64,000 nt of DNA from Pseudarthrobacter sp. AL07 (GTDB lineage Bacteria > Actinomycetota > Actinomycetes > Actinomycetales > Micrococcaceae), in assembly GCF_029960665.1 (NCBI RefSeq), contig NZ_JASBRB010000003.1:62001-126000 (forward strand). Reading direction: 5' to 3'. The notes beneath the pieces are model-generated. The model did no database searches, was not told where the DNA came from, and saw nothing but the letters and a program-made list of their open reading frames with translations. The translations under genes were made by a program, and so were the position numbers. Numbering within the stretch: the first letter of the stretch is position 1; the number at the start of each line of letters is the position of its first letter. This document shows, in pieces, positions 38,867-47,217 of this stretch.

Positions 38867-40105
38867 ATGACACCTAGCTATGGGGGCTTGGCGCTCGAAA
38901 TTGTAGTACCGGTTTTCAACGAGGAAGCGGTACTCGAAAACAGCATCACGACGCTCTCCGAATATCTGACGCTCGAAATGCCTTCGGCGTGGAAAATCAC
39001 CATTGCGGACAATGCAAGCACTGACAGAACACCAGCGATTGCCGCTCGGCTCAGTGAGCAGTTGCCTCATGTGCATTACCGCCGTCTGGAAGTAAAGGGA
39101 CGGGGGTACGCTCTCCGGGATGCTTGGGGAGCTTCGGAAGCGAAAGTCCTCGCCTACCTGGATGTCGACCTTTCCACTGACCTGGCGGCGTTGCCACCCT
39201 TGGTGGCGCCGCTGCTTTCGGGTCATTCGGATATTTCCATCGGCACCCGGCTGGGACAGAGCTCGCGTGTGAGTCGCGGACCGAAGCGGGAATTCATTTC
39301 GCGTTCGTATAATTTCCTGCTTCGGCGGACAATGCAGGTCCGGTTTTCGGATGCGCAGTGTGGCTTCAAAGCAATACGGGCCGACGTGGCAAAACGCCTG
39401 CTTCCGCATGTTGAGGACAACGGTTGGTTCTTTGATACTGAGCTGCTGATCATTGCCGAACGATCCGGGCTGCGCATCCACGAAATTCCCGTGGACTGGG
39501 TTGATGATCCGGACAGCCGCGTTAACCTCAAACAGACTGCTTACGACGATCTTCGCGGCATGGTCCGGGTCGCTGGTTCCCTGATCAGGGGAACAATTCC
39601 TGTGCAGGCCATCTATGCCGAGCTTGGCCGCCGGCCAATCGTTCCGCCCGCGCGGCCAAGTTTCTTCGGGCAAGTCATCCGGTTTGGCTTGGTGGGAGCT
39701 GTCTCGACCCTCGCCTTCGCGCTGCTCTATTTGGTGCTCCAAGGTCCCTTCAGCTCTCAAGAGGCAAACTTCCTGGCCCTGCTAATGACAGCTGTCGGCA
39801 ACACGGCGGCCAACCGCCGGTTCACCTTCGGCATCAGCGGCCCCGGACGGTTATTTACGCAGCAATTGCAAGGCCTTATCGTCTTCCTGCTGGCTTGGGG
39901 AATTACGTCCTCTTCGCTTCTGATCCTTCATTCGATCAACGTCAATGCCGCACCTAGTACGGAGTTACTCACCTTGACGGCCGCCAACGTTTTCGCAACG
40001 CTGATGAGGTTTGTGCTCCTCCGGATCTGGGTGTTCCGCGTCCGCCAAATGGACGAACGGTCCGCGGTGCTCGGACTACGGCCTGCCGGACAGTCTGTCC
40101 GTTGA
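38867..40105 (+). CDS. GT2 glycosyltransferase fused to a GtrA-type membrane domain (copy 1)
   Basis: 412 aa. The N-terminal 230 residues are a DPM1-like GT2 domain: EIVVPVFNEEAVLE, ADNASTDRTP, YLDVDLSTDLAALPPLV (the DxD region), TRLGQSSRV and CGFKAIRADV. The C-terminal 150 residues hold four hydrophobic segments starting VIRFGLVGAVSTLAFALL, the GtrA family linked to flipping of polyprenyl-phosphate sugars. A combined synthase-flippase for a lipid-linked hexose is likely (inference). ATG at 38867 aligns with the start of the paralogue at 55941; an upstream TTG at 38798 is not needed. Its TGA overlaps the next TTG start. Confidence 0.85.
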   Translation: MTPSYGGLALEIVVPVFNEEAVLENSITTLSEYLTLEMPSAWKITIADNASTDRTPAIAARLSEQLPHVHYRRLEVKGRGYALRDAWGASEAKVLAYLDVDLSTDLAALPPLVAPLLSGHSDISIGTRLGQSSRVSRGPKREFISRSYNFLLRRTMQVRFSDAQCGFKAIRADVAKRLLPHVEDNGWFFDTELLIIAERSGLRIHEIPVDWVDDPDSRVNLKQTAYDDLRGMVRVAGSLIRGTIPVQAIYAELGRRPIVPPARPSFFGQVIRFGLVGAVSTLAFALLYLVLQGPFSSQEANFLALLMTAVGNTAANRRFTFGISGPGRLFTQQLQGLIVFLLAWGITSSSLLILHSINVNAAPSTELLTLTAANVFATLMRFVLLRIWVFRVRQMDERSAVLGLRPAGQSVR

Positions 40106-41982
40106 GCATCAAAGAAGCGAGCCAGGTCCCGGTTCGCGCGAATGATACTGCCCGGCATCGCCTGCCGTGGGAGCAAATCGGTCTGACAGTCCTCCTCTTG
40201 GGCACAGCGGCAGCGTTCCTATGGGGGCTGGACCGCAATGGCTGGGCGAATCCCTACTACTCCGCTGCGGCGCAGGCCGGATCCGAGGACTGGAAAGCCT
40301 TCTTCTTCGGCTCACTTGATGCCGGCAACCTCATCACTGTCGACAAGCCCCCCCTGAGTATTTGGATCATGTCCTTGTCAGTGCGGCTGTTCGGCCTGAA
40401 CTTTTGGGCCATTTTGGTTCCCCAGGCTCTCATGGGTCTAGCCACGACCTGGCTGATATACAAAGTCATCCGCCGCAGCCACCCTGCCGCTATCGCATTG
40501 TTGGGCGGTCTCATCTACGCCACCACCCCAGTAGTGCTGCTGATGTCGCGGTTCAACAACCCTGAGCCGCTTATGGGGTTACTGACCGTGGCAGCCGTCT
40601 ACTTCGCACTCAGGGCCATGGACAACAACTGCTGGGCCTGGTTCCTACTGACCGGGACAGCCCTGGGCCTTGGGTTCATGGCAAAGCAGATCCAGGCCTT
40701 CCTGGTGATTCCCGCACTCCTCCTCGCGGTGCTTCTACTTGGCGTCGGCACCATAGGGGCGCGCCTCCTCCGGCTGCTAGGAACGCTAGCGGCGATGGTA
40801 ATAAGCGGCGGCTGGTGGATGACCATAGTGGATGTGACCCCCGCCGCCGACAGACCCTATGTTGGCGGATCCGCGTCGAATAGTATGCTCGAACTGACGC
40901 TGGACTACAACGGCCTGGCTCGTTTCCTTCGGTTCAGCGCGGATTCACAGCCTGGGACCGCGGAAGCCCCTGTCCCGTCCGATATGAACTACGACGGCGG
41001 CCCGGGCCGTCTCTTTAACGCCAATTTTGCTCCCGAAGGAGCGTGGCTACTTTTCACCGCGCTGATTTGCGCCCTCGCGTTGGTAGTGCTGTGGCGACAG
41101 TCAGGGAGCGGCAGACAGGGTTCACGTCTGATGGCCGTTGGCGTTGTGTGGCTGGTCACCGTCTACCTTGTCCTGAGCTACATGGGCACGATGACACACA
41201 CGTACTATATTTTTTCCATCGCGGCTCCCGTCGCCATCGTGGTTCCTTTGGGAATCCAGGTTCTGTGGAATCTGAGGCATCGAGGAGTTCCCCGCCTTAT
41301 CGGCGCTGTCCTTGTGTCCGGGACCGGATATATCGCATTCCGCATTTTCCAGTACAGCAACGATTGGGGCCTGTGGCCGCTCGTCGTCGCATGCGCCACG
41401 TGTCTGGCCACGGCTGGGTGGCTCTTGGCAGCACGGCCGCTCGCGCGCGTCGCTGCCATGGCCCTGGTGATGTTATCCATGGTGATTTCTCCAGTGGCAA
41501 CGGACGTTATTACCTTAACTCGACCCCAGTCGGGCACCAATCCCCTGTCGGGGCCGGTGGCCAACAATCCTGACGCACTGTCGGCACACCTTGAGGCAGC
41601 CCGTCTCGGGAATCCTCCCCTGGCACGCCATCTCGGATACGGGGTTACGCCAGCAGACGGCGTGACGACACTTCTCAGAGAAACCAGCGAGGCTAAATGG
41701 GCGGCGGCCACCTATACCGCCCAGAACGCGGCCCAATATCAGTTGGCCTCTAACCGGCCGGTTATCGCGCTGGGAGGGTGGCTGGGTGAGGACCCCGCCC
41801 CTACCTTCGAACAGTTCAAGACCCTGGTCCAGAAGCAGAAGATCGGTTACTTCATATGGCAACAACCAATCCTTGACGGAGTACCGCTTGGAATGGATGC
41901 TGCCGCCATCACGGATTGGGTCCACGCCAACTACAAGGGAGAAGAAGTTGACGGTGTCACAATCTACGACCTTACGGAATAG
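40102..41982 (+). CDS. GT39-family membrane glycosyltransferase (copy 1)
   Basis: 626-aa integral membrane enzyme of the ArnT/PMT type that uses a polyprenyl-phosphate sugar. The first external loop has LDRNGWANPYYSAAAQAG and LITVDKPPLSIWIM, then RFNNPEPLMG, and a periplasmic-side C-terminal domain ending DWVHANYKG. More than ten hydrophobic segments are visible. The start TTG shares bases with the TGA of the GT2-GtrA gene (TTGA at 40102-40105), so translation is coupled and the two proteins probably act in sequence. The acceptor is unknown. Confidence 0.85.
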   Translation: MSIKEASQVPVRANDTARHRLPWEQIGLTVLLLGTAAAFLWGLDRNGWANPYYSAAAQAGSEDWKAFFFGSLDAGNLITVDKPPLSIWIMSLSVRLFGLNFWAILVPQALMGLATTWLIYKVIRRSHPAAIALLGGLIYATTPVVLLMSRFNNPEPLMGLLTVAAVYFALRAMDNNCWAWFLLTGTALGLGFMAKQIQAFLVIPALLLAVLLLGVGTIGARLLRLLGTLAAMVISGGWWMTIVDVTPAADRPYVGGSASNSMLELTLDYNGLARFLRFSADSQPGTAEAPVPSDMNYDGGPGRLFNANFAPEGAWLLFTALICALALVVLWRQSGSGRQGSRLMAVGVVWLVTVYLVLSYMGTMTHTYYIFSIAAPVAIVVPLGIQVLWNLRHRGVPRLIGAVLVSGTGYIAFRIFQYSNDWGLWPLVVACATCLATAGWLLAARPLARVAAMALVMLSMVISPVATDVITLTRPQSGTNPLSGPVANNPDALSAHLEAARLGNPPLARHLGYGVTPADGVTTLLRETSEAKWAAATYTAQNAAQYQLASNRPVIALGGWLGEDPAPTFEQFKTLVQKQKIGYFIWQQPILDGVPLGMDAAAITDWVHANYKGEEVDGVTIYDLTE

Positions 41983-43852
41983 AGATATTGCCGCCCTCAG
42001 TGACTCTCGCTTGTTCCTCCGCAGGCCTTGGTGGGAACTTCCAGCACTCGTGCTAATTATGGTTGGAGCCGCCGTCCTATATATTTGGGGATTGGCAGCG
42101 AACGGATGGGCTAACCCCTACTACTCGGCGGCAGTGCAGGCTGGCCTTCATGACCCGGCAGCATTCTTCTTCGGATCTGCGGACTGGGGCAACTCAATAA
42201 CAGTCGATAAGCCGCCTCTCAGCCTTTGGATCATGGGCTTGTCCGTCCGACTCTTCGGACTGAACACATGGGCCCTGCTGCTGCCTCAGGCGGCGATGAC
42301 CTCGTGTAGCACGCTTCTAATTTACCGTCTGGCCAGACGGCACCTTCCGTCCTATGCTGGCCTCCTTTCGGCCGCCGTCTTCGCCAGCACGCCCATCACA
42401 GTGCTTCTCGCACGCTACAACAACCCTGATCCACTGATGGTGCTCCTGATGCTATTGGCCATTTATGCAGGCATCCGAGCAACAGAGTCAGGGCGGGTCC
42501 GGTATCTATACCTAGCGGCCGGATTTCTGGCTCTGGGCTTCCTCGCGAAACAGCTTCAGGCGTTTCTTGTCTTGCCAGCTATCGCCATTGTGTTCTGCCT
42601 GTACGGCCAGAAGAGCTGGCGGAAACGCGCGGTCTCGCTGGTTCTGGCCGGTCTGCTTCTAGCAGCTGGCGCTCTTGCATGGCCGCTAGCCGTTGACCTT
42701 ACGCCGTCTAACTCCCGCCCGTACGTGGGGGGGTCAACAACTAATAGCATGCTCGAGTTGACTATGGGTTACAACGGAATCGATAGAATTGTCCAGTCGG
42801 GGGACGGACCCTCGGCAGCACTGACCCCTCAAGAATTCCAGAGCATCACTACGGACGCCAGCTTTTTCCGTTTATTCAACTCCAATTATGGTCAGGAGTC
42901 AGGCTGGCTGCTGCTGCCAGCACTGATGGTCTGCGCCATCATTGCGGTTCAGGCCGTCCGTCGACGAAGTGAGGCCAGTCGACCCATATTTGCAGTAGCC
43001 GCAGCAACCTGGATGATCTCGACGTACGCTGTGCTTAGCTTTATGGGCAATAGCATTCATTCGTACTACACCGCCTCAATAGCGGCGCCCTTGGCACTTT
43101 GCATCGGGCTGGGAAGCCAGATGATAGTTTCATCGGCTAGGTCGATTCCGCAGCGTATCGGGATCGCGGCCGCCATCGTGCTCAGTTCGCTATTCTCACA
43201 CGCAATGTGGCAGGTCAGTGCGTCCTATCCTGAGGCTGTGGGGACGGCGTTGCTGCTTATCGGGCTGATCGGCGCAGCAGCGCTCTCGGTGCCGGCCCCC
43301 TTCAAGTGGGTTACGCCGGTCGCGGCCAGTCTCGGTATCGGCGCTTTGCTAGTTGGGCCCCTAGTATGCTCCATGCTGACTTTGACTTCTCCACAGCAGG
43401 GCTCCAATCCGCTCTCAGGCGGCCTCTCCCGGAGCCCCAACACCATCAGCCGGTTCTTGGACGGCGTCAAGCGCAATGACCCCGCATGGGCAACTGGCTT
43501 GGCAATAGGTGTCACACCCAGCCCTACACTGTCGGCCTACATTAGAAACGCTTCGCCGGGCTGCACCTGGGCCGCTGCCACTTATCCAGGGCAGACTGCT
43601 GCCCGCTTCCAACTGGAGGTGGGGAGGCCGGTTATGCCGCTCGGCGGCTTTGCCGCCCTGGACGCTACGCCAACCCTTGAACAATTCAAGGAAATAGCCC
43701 AGAACGGGCAACTTTGCTACTTGGTTGTACAGCCCGAGCAACTAAAAGTGCCAGGCCTCAGCAGCGAACTCTTGGCCATCCAGAAATGGGCTTCTGATAC
43801 CGTCACGCCGCAGCATATTGACGGTATCACCGTATACGACTTGCGCAGATAG
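41948..43852 (+). CDS. GT39-family membrane glycosyltransferase (copy 2)
   Basis: 634 aa and clearly paralogous to its neighbour: LAANGWANPYYSAAVQAG, SITVDKPPLSLWIMGLSVRL, RYNNPDPLM and YVGGSTTNSMLELTMGYNG match blocks in copy 1. The TTG at 41948 is preferred because AAGGGAG lies six bases upstream. This start is inside the previous gene, overlapping it by 35 nt; the longer frame from 41786 is an artefact of that overlap. It is last in the block and is followed by a bidirectional terminator shared with rpsI. Confidence 0.83.
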   Translation: MTVSQSTTLRNRDIAALSDSRLFLRRPWWELPALVLIMVGAAVLYIWGLAANGWANPYYSAAVQAGLHDPAAFFFGSADWGNSITVDKPPLSLWIMGLSVRLFGLNTWALLLPQAAMTSCSTLLIYRLARRHLPSYAGLLSAAVFASTPITVLLARYNNPDPLMVLLMLLAIYAGIRATESGRVRYLYLAAGFLALGFLAKQLQAFLVLPAIAIVFCLYGQKSWRKRAVSLVLAGLLLAAGALAWPLAVDLTPSNSRPYVGGSTTNSMLELTMGYNGIDRIVQSGDGPSAALTPQEFQSITTDASFFRLFNSNYGQESGWLLLPALMVCAIIAVQAVRRRSEASRPIFAVAAATWMISTYAVLSFMGNSIHSYYTASIAAPLALCIGLGSQMIVSSARSIPQRIGIAAAIVLSSLFSHAMWQVSASYPEAVGTALLLIGLIGAAALSVPAPFKWVTPVAASLGIGALLVGPLVCSMLTLTSPQQGSNPLSGGLSRSPNTISRFLDGVKRNDPAWATGLAIGVTPSPTLSAYIRNASPGCTWAAATYPGQTAARFQLEVGRPVMPLGGFAALDATPTLEQFKEIAQNGQLCYLVVQPEQLKVPGLSSELLAIQKWASDTVTPQHIDGITVYDLRR

Positions 43853-43922
43853 GGCCGCGCTGTCGCTGACTGGGTACAAGAGCGCCTGCACCATCAAAAG
43901 CGGCACCCATGTCGGCGCACGC

Positions 43923-43955
43923 AAAAAAGCCCGCCCCACCAATGGCGGGACGGGC
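43923..43955 (-). terminator. Terminator of rplM-rpsI, probably bidirectional
   Basis: On the minus strand GCCCG...CCC pairs with GGG...CGGGC across ATTGGT and is followed by TTTTTT (complement of 43923-43928), 17 bp past the rpsI stop. On the plus strand the same stem is followed by TTCTTT and can end the GT39 transcript. Confidence 0.85.
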
Positions 43956-43971
43956 TTCTTTGCGAGCGGAA

Positions 43972-44478
43972 TTAGCGCTTGGAGTACTGCTGAGCCTTAC
44001 GGGCCTTCTTGAGACCGGCCTTCTTACGCTCGATGACGCGTGCGTCACGACGCAGGTAACCGGCCTTCTTCAGGGTGGCGCGGTTGTTCTCGGTGTCGAT
44101 CTCGTTCAGTGAACGGGCGATGCCGAGGCGCAGGGCACCGGCCTGGCCGGAGATGCCGCCACCGTGGATGCGGGCGATGACGTCGTAGGCGCCGTCAAGA
44201 TCAAGGATCTTGAAGGGCTCGTTGACGTCCTGCTGGTGCAGCTTGTTCGGGAAGTAGTTGTCCAGCGCGCGGCCGTTGATGGTCCACTTGCCGGTGCCGG
44301 GGACGATGCGCACGCGGGCGACAGCTTCCTTCCGGCGGCCAACTGCGGCGCCGGCGACGGTCAGTGCCGGGCGTTCCTTCTTCGGCGCTTCTGCTTCTGC
44401 AGGACCGCTCTCCGAGGTGTAGCTGGTCGGGTTTTCCTCAGCCACAACGGCCTCGGTGGTCTCTTCGTTCTGAGCCAC
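43972..44478 (-). CDS. rpsI: Small-subunit ribosomal protein S9 (uS9)
   Basis: 168 aa. The N-terminal 40 residues are an acidic, Ala/Glu-rich extension common in actinobacteria. The S9 core follows: [50 protein letters not shown], and the C-terminal tail [11 protein letters not shown] that reaches the P-site tRNA. It follows rplM by 38 bp as in most bacteria. Its last codons and terminator have a decayed duplicate 6,541 bp to the left, on the same strand. Confidence 0.98.
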   Translation of the reverse strand: MAQNEETTEAVVAEENPTSYTSESGPAEAEAPKKERPALTVAGAAVGRRKEAVARVRIVPGTGKWTINGRALDNYFPNKLHQQDVNEPFKILDLDGAYDVIARIHGGGISGQAGALRLGIARSLNEIDTENNRATLKKAGYLRRDARVIERKKAGLKKARKAQQYSKR

Positions 44479-44516
44479 GATTCTCCTTGTATAGATAAGT
44501 TGTTTGGTGGCCAGGA

Positions 44517-44960
44517 CTACTGGGCGACCTGGGAAATTTCGAACGTCTTGGGCTGCTGGGCGGCGTGCGGGTGCTCTGCACCGCGGTACACCTTCAGCTT
44601 GCCCAGCTGCTGTGCAGCGAGGGAGTTCTTGGGAAGCATGCCCTTGATGGCCTTCTCAACGGCGCGAACCGGGTTTGATTCCAGGAGTTCCGCGTAGTTG
44701 ACGGAGGTCAGGCCGCCCGGGTAGCCGGAGTGGCGGTATGCGCGCTTCTGCTCCAGCTTGGCGCCGGTCAGGGCTACCTTCTCAGCGTTGATGATGATGA
44801 CGAAATCGCCCATGTCCATGTGGGACGCAAAGGTGGCCTTGTGCTTGCCGCGCAGCAGGATTGCGGTCTGGCTCGCAAGACGACCAAGGACAACGTCTGT
44901 GGCGTCAATGACGTGCCACTGGCGGTTGATATCGCCGGGCTTCGGGGTGTACGTACGCAC
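44517..44960 (-). CDS. rplM: Large-subunit ribosomal protein L13 (uL13)
   Basis: 147 aa from the GTG at 44960, which gives [19 protein letters not shown], the normal N-terminus, with GAGG eight bases upstream; a frame to 45005 is too long. [44 protein letters not shown] and [19 protein letters not shown] are family blocks. First gene of the rplM-rpsI operon. The 296-bp gap to the divergent prepilin peptidase gene must hold its promoter, which I could not place securely. Confidence 0.97.
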   Translation of the reverse strand: MRTYTPKPGDINRQWHVIDATDVVLGRLASQTAILLRGKHKATFASHMDMGDFVIIINAEKVALTGAKLEQKRAYRHSGYPGGLTSVNYAELLESNPVRAVEKAIKGMLPKNSLAAQQLGKLKVYRGAEHPHAAQQPKTFEISQVAQ

Positions 44961-45256
44961 GGTTTTTGCCTCGTTCTTGTTCTGGCGTTCTTGTTTAGGT
45001 GTCACTCAAGCGTGTGCACCTACTATCTATGCGCTACCGGAACAGAGGTGAGGGCTCTATGTAACCAGTAATCCTGAGGTCCCGAATGTGCTCGTTGAGT
45101 AGTCATCCTGCAACCGGATTCTCAAGCGGGCACGCATCATCGAGAAAGGACACGCACAACGACTACCAATGTTAGCTTGAACCTGGCCTCAGGGTCAAAA
45201 TGGGGTAGCCGGACACCCATGAGTAATTCCGCCGGGCCGACATAACAGGGGATGCA

Positions 45257-45922
45257 GTGACTTCTTGGGGCGACGCTGGCTTAGCAGGACCACTTTTTGT
45301 GGCCGTCATCGGCCTGATAGGACTCATCGCCTCACCGTTGGCTGAGTTGCTTATCGCAAAGCTGCTCCCCCGCGTCGGCCCGATGCCCGGTCGGGGAGCA
45401 AGGATCACGACGGCGGCGATCACCGGAGCCCTCAGCGGAGCCTTCGCACTCCGTTTCGGCGCCGACCCTGCGCTGCCGGCCTTTCTACTCTTCGTCATTT
45501 TGGGTGTACAACTGGCTCGAATTGATATCTCGCTGCATTTGCTGCCGAATCCGCTGGTTCTTTTGCTGTTAACAGGATGCCTTTTCTTACTTCTAGGGGC
45601 CGCCTTTAGCGGGGAACAGTGGTCCAGCCTCGCTCGCGCACTGGGTGGCGCTGCAATTCTGTTTGCCACCTACCTGATTCTGGCGTTAATTTCGCCTGCG
45701 GGCATGGGAATGGGCGACGTAAAGCTTGCGGCGCCGATCGGCCTCTACTTGGGGTACTTAGGGTGGAGCCAGCTCCTCTATGGCGGCCTGCTGGGCTTCA
45801 TCCTCAACGGAGTTATCGCACTCTTGGTAGTACGCAGAACCCGCGTAGAACGCCCCTCCGAGGTGCCGCATGGCCCTTCAATGCTGGCCTCAGCGGTGGG
45901 TATAGCTCTCTTCTTCGGATAG
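45257..45922 (+). CDS. cpaA: Prepilin peptidase, A24 family (TadV/CpaA)
   Basis: Membrane aspartyl protease of 221 aa with about six or seven hydrophobic segments; it cleaves the Flp, TadE and TadG leaders at Gly. Both catalytic regions are present: ARIDISLHLLPNPL (first Asp) and PAGMGMGDVKLAAPIG (second Asp, GxGxGDxK). There is no N-terminal methylase domain. GTG start with AGGGGA upstream. First gene of Tad locus 1, 276 bp before flp; locus 2 shows no peptidase within the window and may depend on this one. Confidence 0.88.
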   Translation: MTSWGDAGLAGPLFVAVIGLIGLIASPLAELLIAKLLPRVGPMPGRGARITTAAITGALSGAFALRFGADPALPAFLLFVILGVQLARIDISLHLLPNPLVLLLLTGCLFLLLGAAFSGEQWSSLARALGGAAILFATYLILALISPAGMGMGDVKLAAPIGLYLGYLGWSQLLYGGLLGFILNGVIALLVVRRTRVERPSEVPHGPSMLASAVGIALFFG

Positions 45923-46198
45923 CTCGCCAGGGGTGGCCTGAGCCCAGACTGGCGGAGTTGCAGCATCCCGCCTAAGTAGTGATCTGCTCACTCTCCGTTC
46001 AGAGGTGAGTACTCCGGTTCTTGTTCCGAGTATGCCGGAAAAACATCCCTTAGAAATTCGAGTACCGCTACGCATTGTTGCCGTGAAAGCCCAGTGCCAA
46101 TCTTTTCTTAGCGAAGTCCAGCCGCTAGGGAATTATGGGGGCAGCTGGAAATTCGTTGAAAGTATCCATATCAATTTCATCGAATTAAGGACAATAAA

Positions 46199-46399
46199 AT
46201 GACTTCTCTTATGGTCTCAATGATGGCTTTCGTAGCCGGAGTAAAGGATCGATTCTCCTCCGAAAAAGGTGCAACGGCAACGGAGTACTCACTCCTCGTC
46301 GCATTCATCGCCCTGCTCATCATTGCCGGCGTAACGCTTTTTGGCAACGCGCTCAACGCCTGGTTCTCCACGCTCGCTTCGCGGGTCGGCACCTGGTAA
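46199..46399 (+). CDS. flp: Flp-type pilin 1
   Basis: 66-aa class III type IV pilin. The leader ends EKG at residue 24; cleavage before ATATEYSLLVAFIALLI leaves Glu at +5 and Tyr at +6, the Flp hallmark, with one hydrophobic helix. It differs from Flp pilin 2 at only six residues, and residues 20-53 are identical. The ribosome site AAGG is ten bases upstream. A hairpin follows at 46402-46463. The 276-bp leader region before it must contain the pilin promoter, not located with confidence. Confidence 0.9.
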   Translation: MTSLMVSMMAFVAGVKDRFSSEKGATATEYSLLVAFIALLIIAGVTLFGNALNAWFSTLASRVGTW

Positions 46400-46401
46400 C
46401 T

Positions 46402-46463
46402 GAAACTTCCCGGGGCGTGCCGCTCCAGTTCCTGGAACGGCGCGGCACGCCACCGAGAGTTTC
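46402..46463 (+). promoter_or_regulatory. Stable hairpin after flp 1
   Basis: GGCGTGCCGC (46414-46423) pairs perfectly with 46442-46451; TCCAG/CTGGA inside and GAAACT/AGTTTC (46402-46407, 46458-46463) outside extend the stem. There is no T-run. It may protect the flp message or act as a partial terminator. Confidence 0.6.
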
Positions 46464-46545
46464 CAATCCAAGCCGCGATCCCGTCGAGCGGAGGTGGGAC
46501 TTGGCCGCAGACTCAACGAGCTTTGACCAAAATAAGGAATTCACA

Positions 46546-46746
46546 ATGACAACACTGATGGTCTCCGTCCTCGCCTTTGTGAGCGGAGTCAAAGACCGAC
46601 TTTCTTCCGAAAAGGGCGCAACAGCCACCGAATACTCCCTCCTCGTCGCATTCATTGCCCTGCTCATCATCGCCGGCGTCACCCTTTTTGGAAACGCCCT
46701 GAACGATTGGTTCTCCACGCTGGCGTCCCGCGTCGGGACCTGGTAA
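46546..46746 (+). CDS. flp: Flp-type pilin 2
   Basis: 66 aa, cleaved after Gly 24 (SEKG then ATATEY). Compared with pilin 1, it has T3, V8, L9, S13 and L19 in the leader and D54 for A54 near the C-terminus, so the mature proteins differ by a single charged residue. Ribosome site AAGGAATTCACA before the ATG. It appears to be a tandem duplicate of flp 1, including the following hairpin. Two near-identical major pilins could mix in one fibre. Confidence 0.9.
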   Translation: MTTLMVSVLAFVSGVKDRLSSEKGATATEYSLLVAFIALLIIAGVTLFGNALNDWFSTLASRVGTW

Positions 46747-46748
46747 CT

Positions 46749-46795
46749 GCACACCACCCGCGTGGTGTGCCGCGCCTAATTGCGCGGCACACCAC
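46749..46795 (+). promoter_or_regulatory. Alternating hairpins after flp 2
   Basis: Three 9-base segments can pair in two exclusive ways: GCACACCAC (46749-46757) with 46762-46770, or 46762-46775 with 46782-46795 as a perfect 14-bp stem and 6-base loop. There is no T-run. It lies between the pilin and tadE. Confidence 0.6.
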
Positions 46796-46824
46796 CAAGC
46801 TTCCAGCCGCCCTCGGGGGATCCG

Positions 46825-47217
46825 TTGAAGAAGACATGTAATAAACATAAGGACAACAAAAGCCGTGGCGCTGTCGCCGTCGAGTTTGCCTTAGTTGCAC
46901 CGTTGCTGCTGGCCGTCCTGACCGGAATCGTCGAATTCGCGAATGCATATAACGCACAGATCTCGGTGACACAAGCGGCGCGTGAGGCGGCCCGGACCAT
47001 GGCCGTCAAGAACAGCCAGACTGATGCAAAAGCGGCCGCCGTCGCCGGCGCACCGGGCCTGAATACAGGCGCCTTTGTCTATACGTTCAACCCGACTGCC
47101 TGCACACCCAATGCCACGGCGAAAGTGACCATTTCCTACACGTCGGCAACATTGACCGGGCTGTTTGGAAGTTCCGTAACCCTTACAGGAGTAGGAGCCA
47201 TGAGATGCGGCGGATAG
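46825..47217 (+). CDS. tadE: TadE-family pseudopilin (locus 1)
   Basis: 130 aa from a TTG at 46825 with GGGGGA upstream. The prepilin-like site SRG then AVAVEFALVAPLLLAVL places Glu at +5 after cleavage at Gly 15, followed by one TM helix and IVEFANAYNAQISVTQAARE, the TadE signature. It is a minor pilin in Tad assembly. The last 13 bases overlap tadG. Confidence 0.85.
   Translation: MKKTCNKHKDNKSRGAVAVEFALVAPLLLAVLTGIVEFANAYNAQISVTQAAREAARTMAVKNSQTDAKAAAVAGAPGLNTGAFVYTFNPTACTPNATAKVTISYTSATLTGLFGSSVTLTGVGAMRCGG

Noticed and set aside
45172-45669. 165-codon minus-strand frame over the prepilin peptidase gene
   Set aside because: Antisense of a gene with both catalytic Asp motifs; composition is non-protein-like.
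46005-46202. 65-codon open frame upstream of flp 1
   Set aside because: No ribosome site, no similarity, and it runs into the flp 1 ribosome site and start; more likely untranslated leader.
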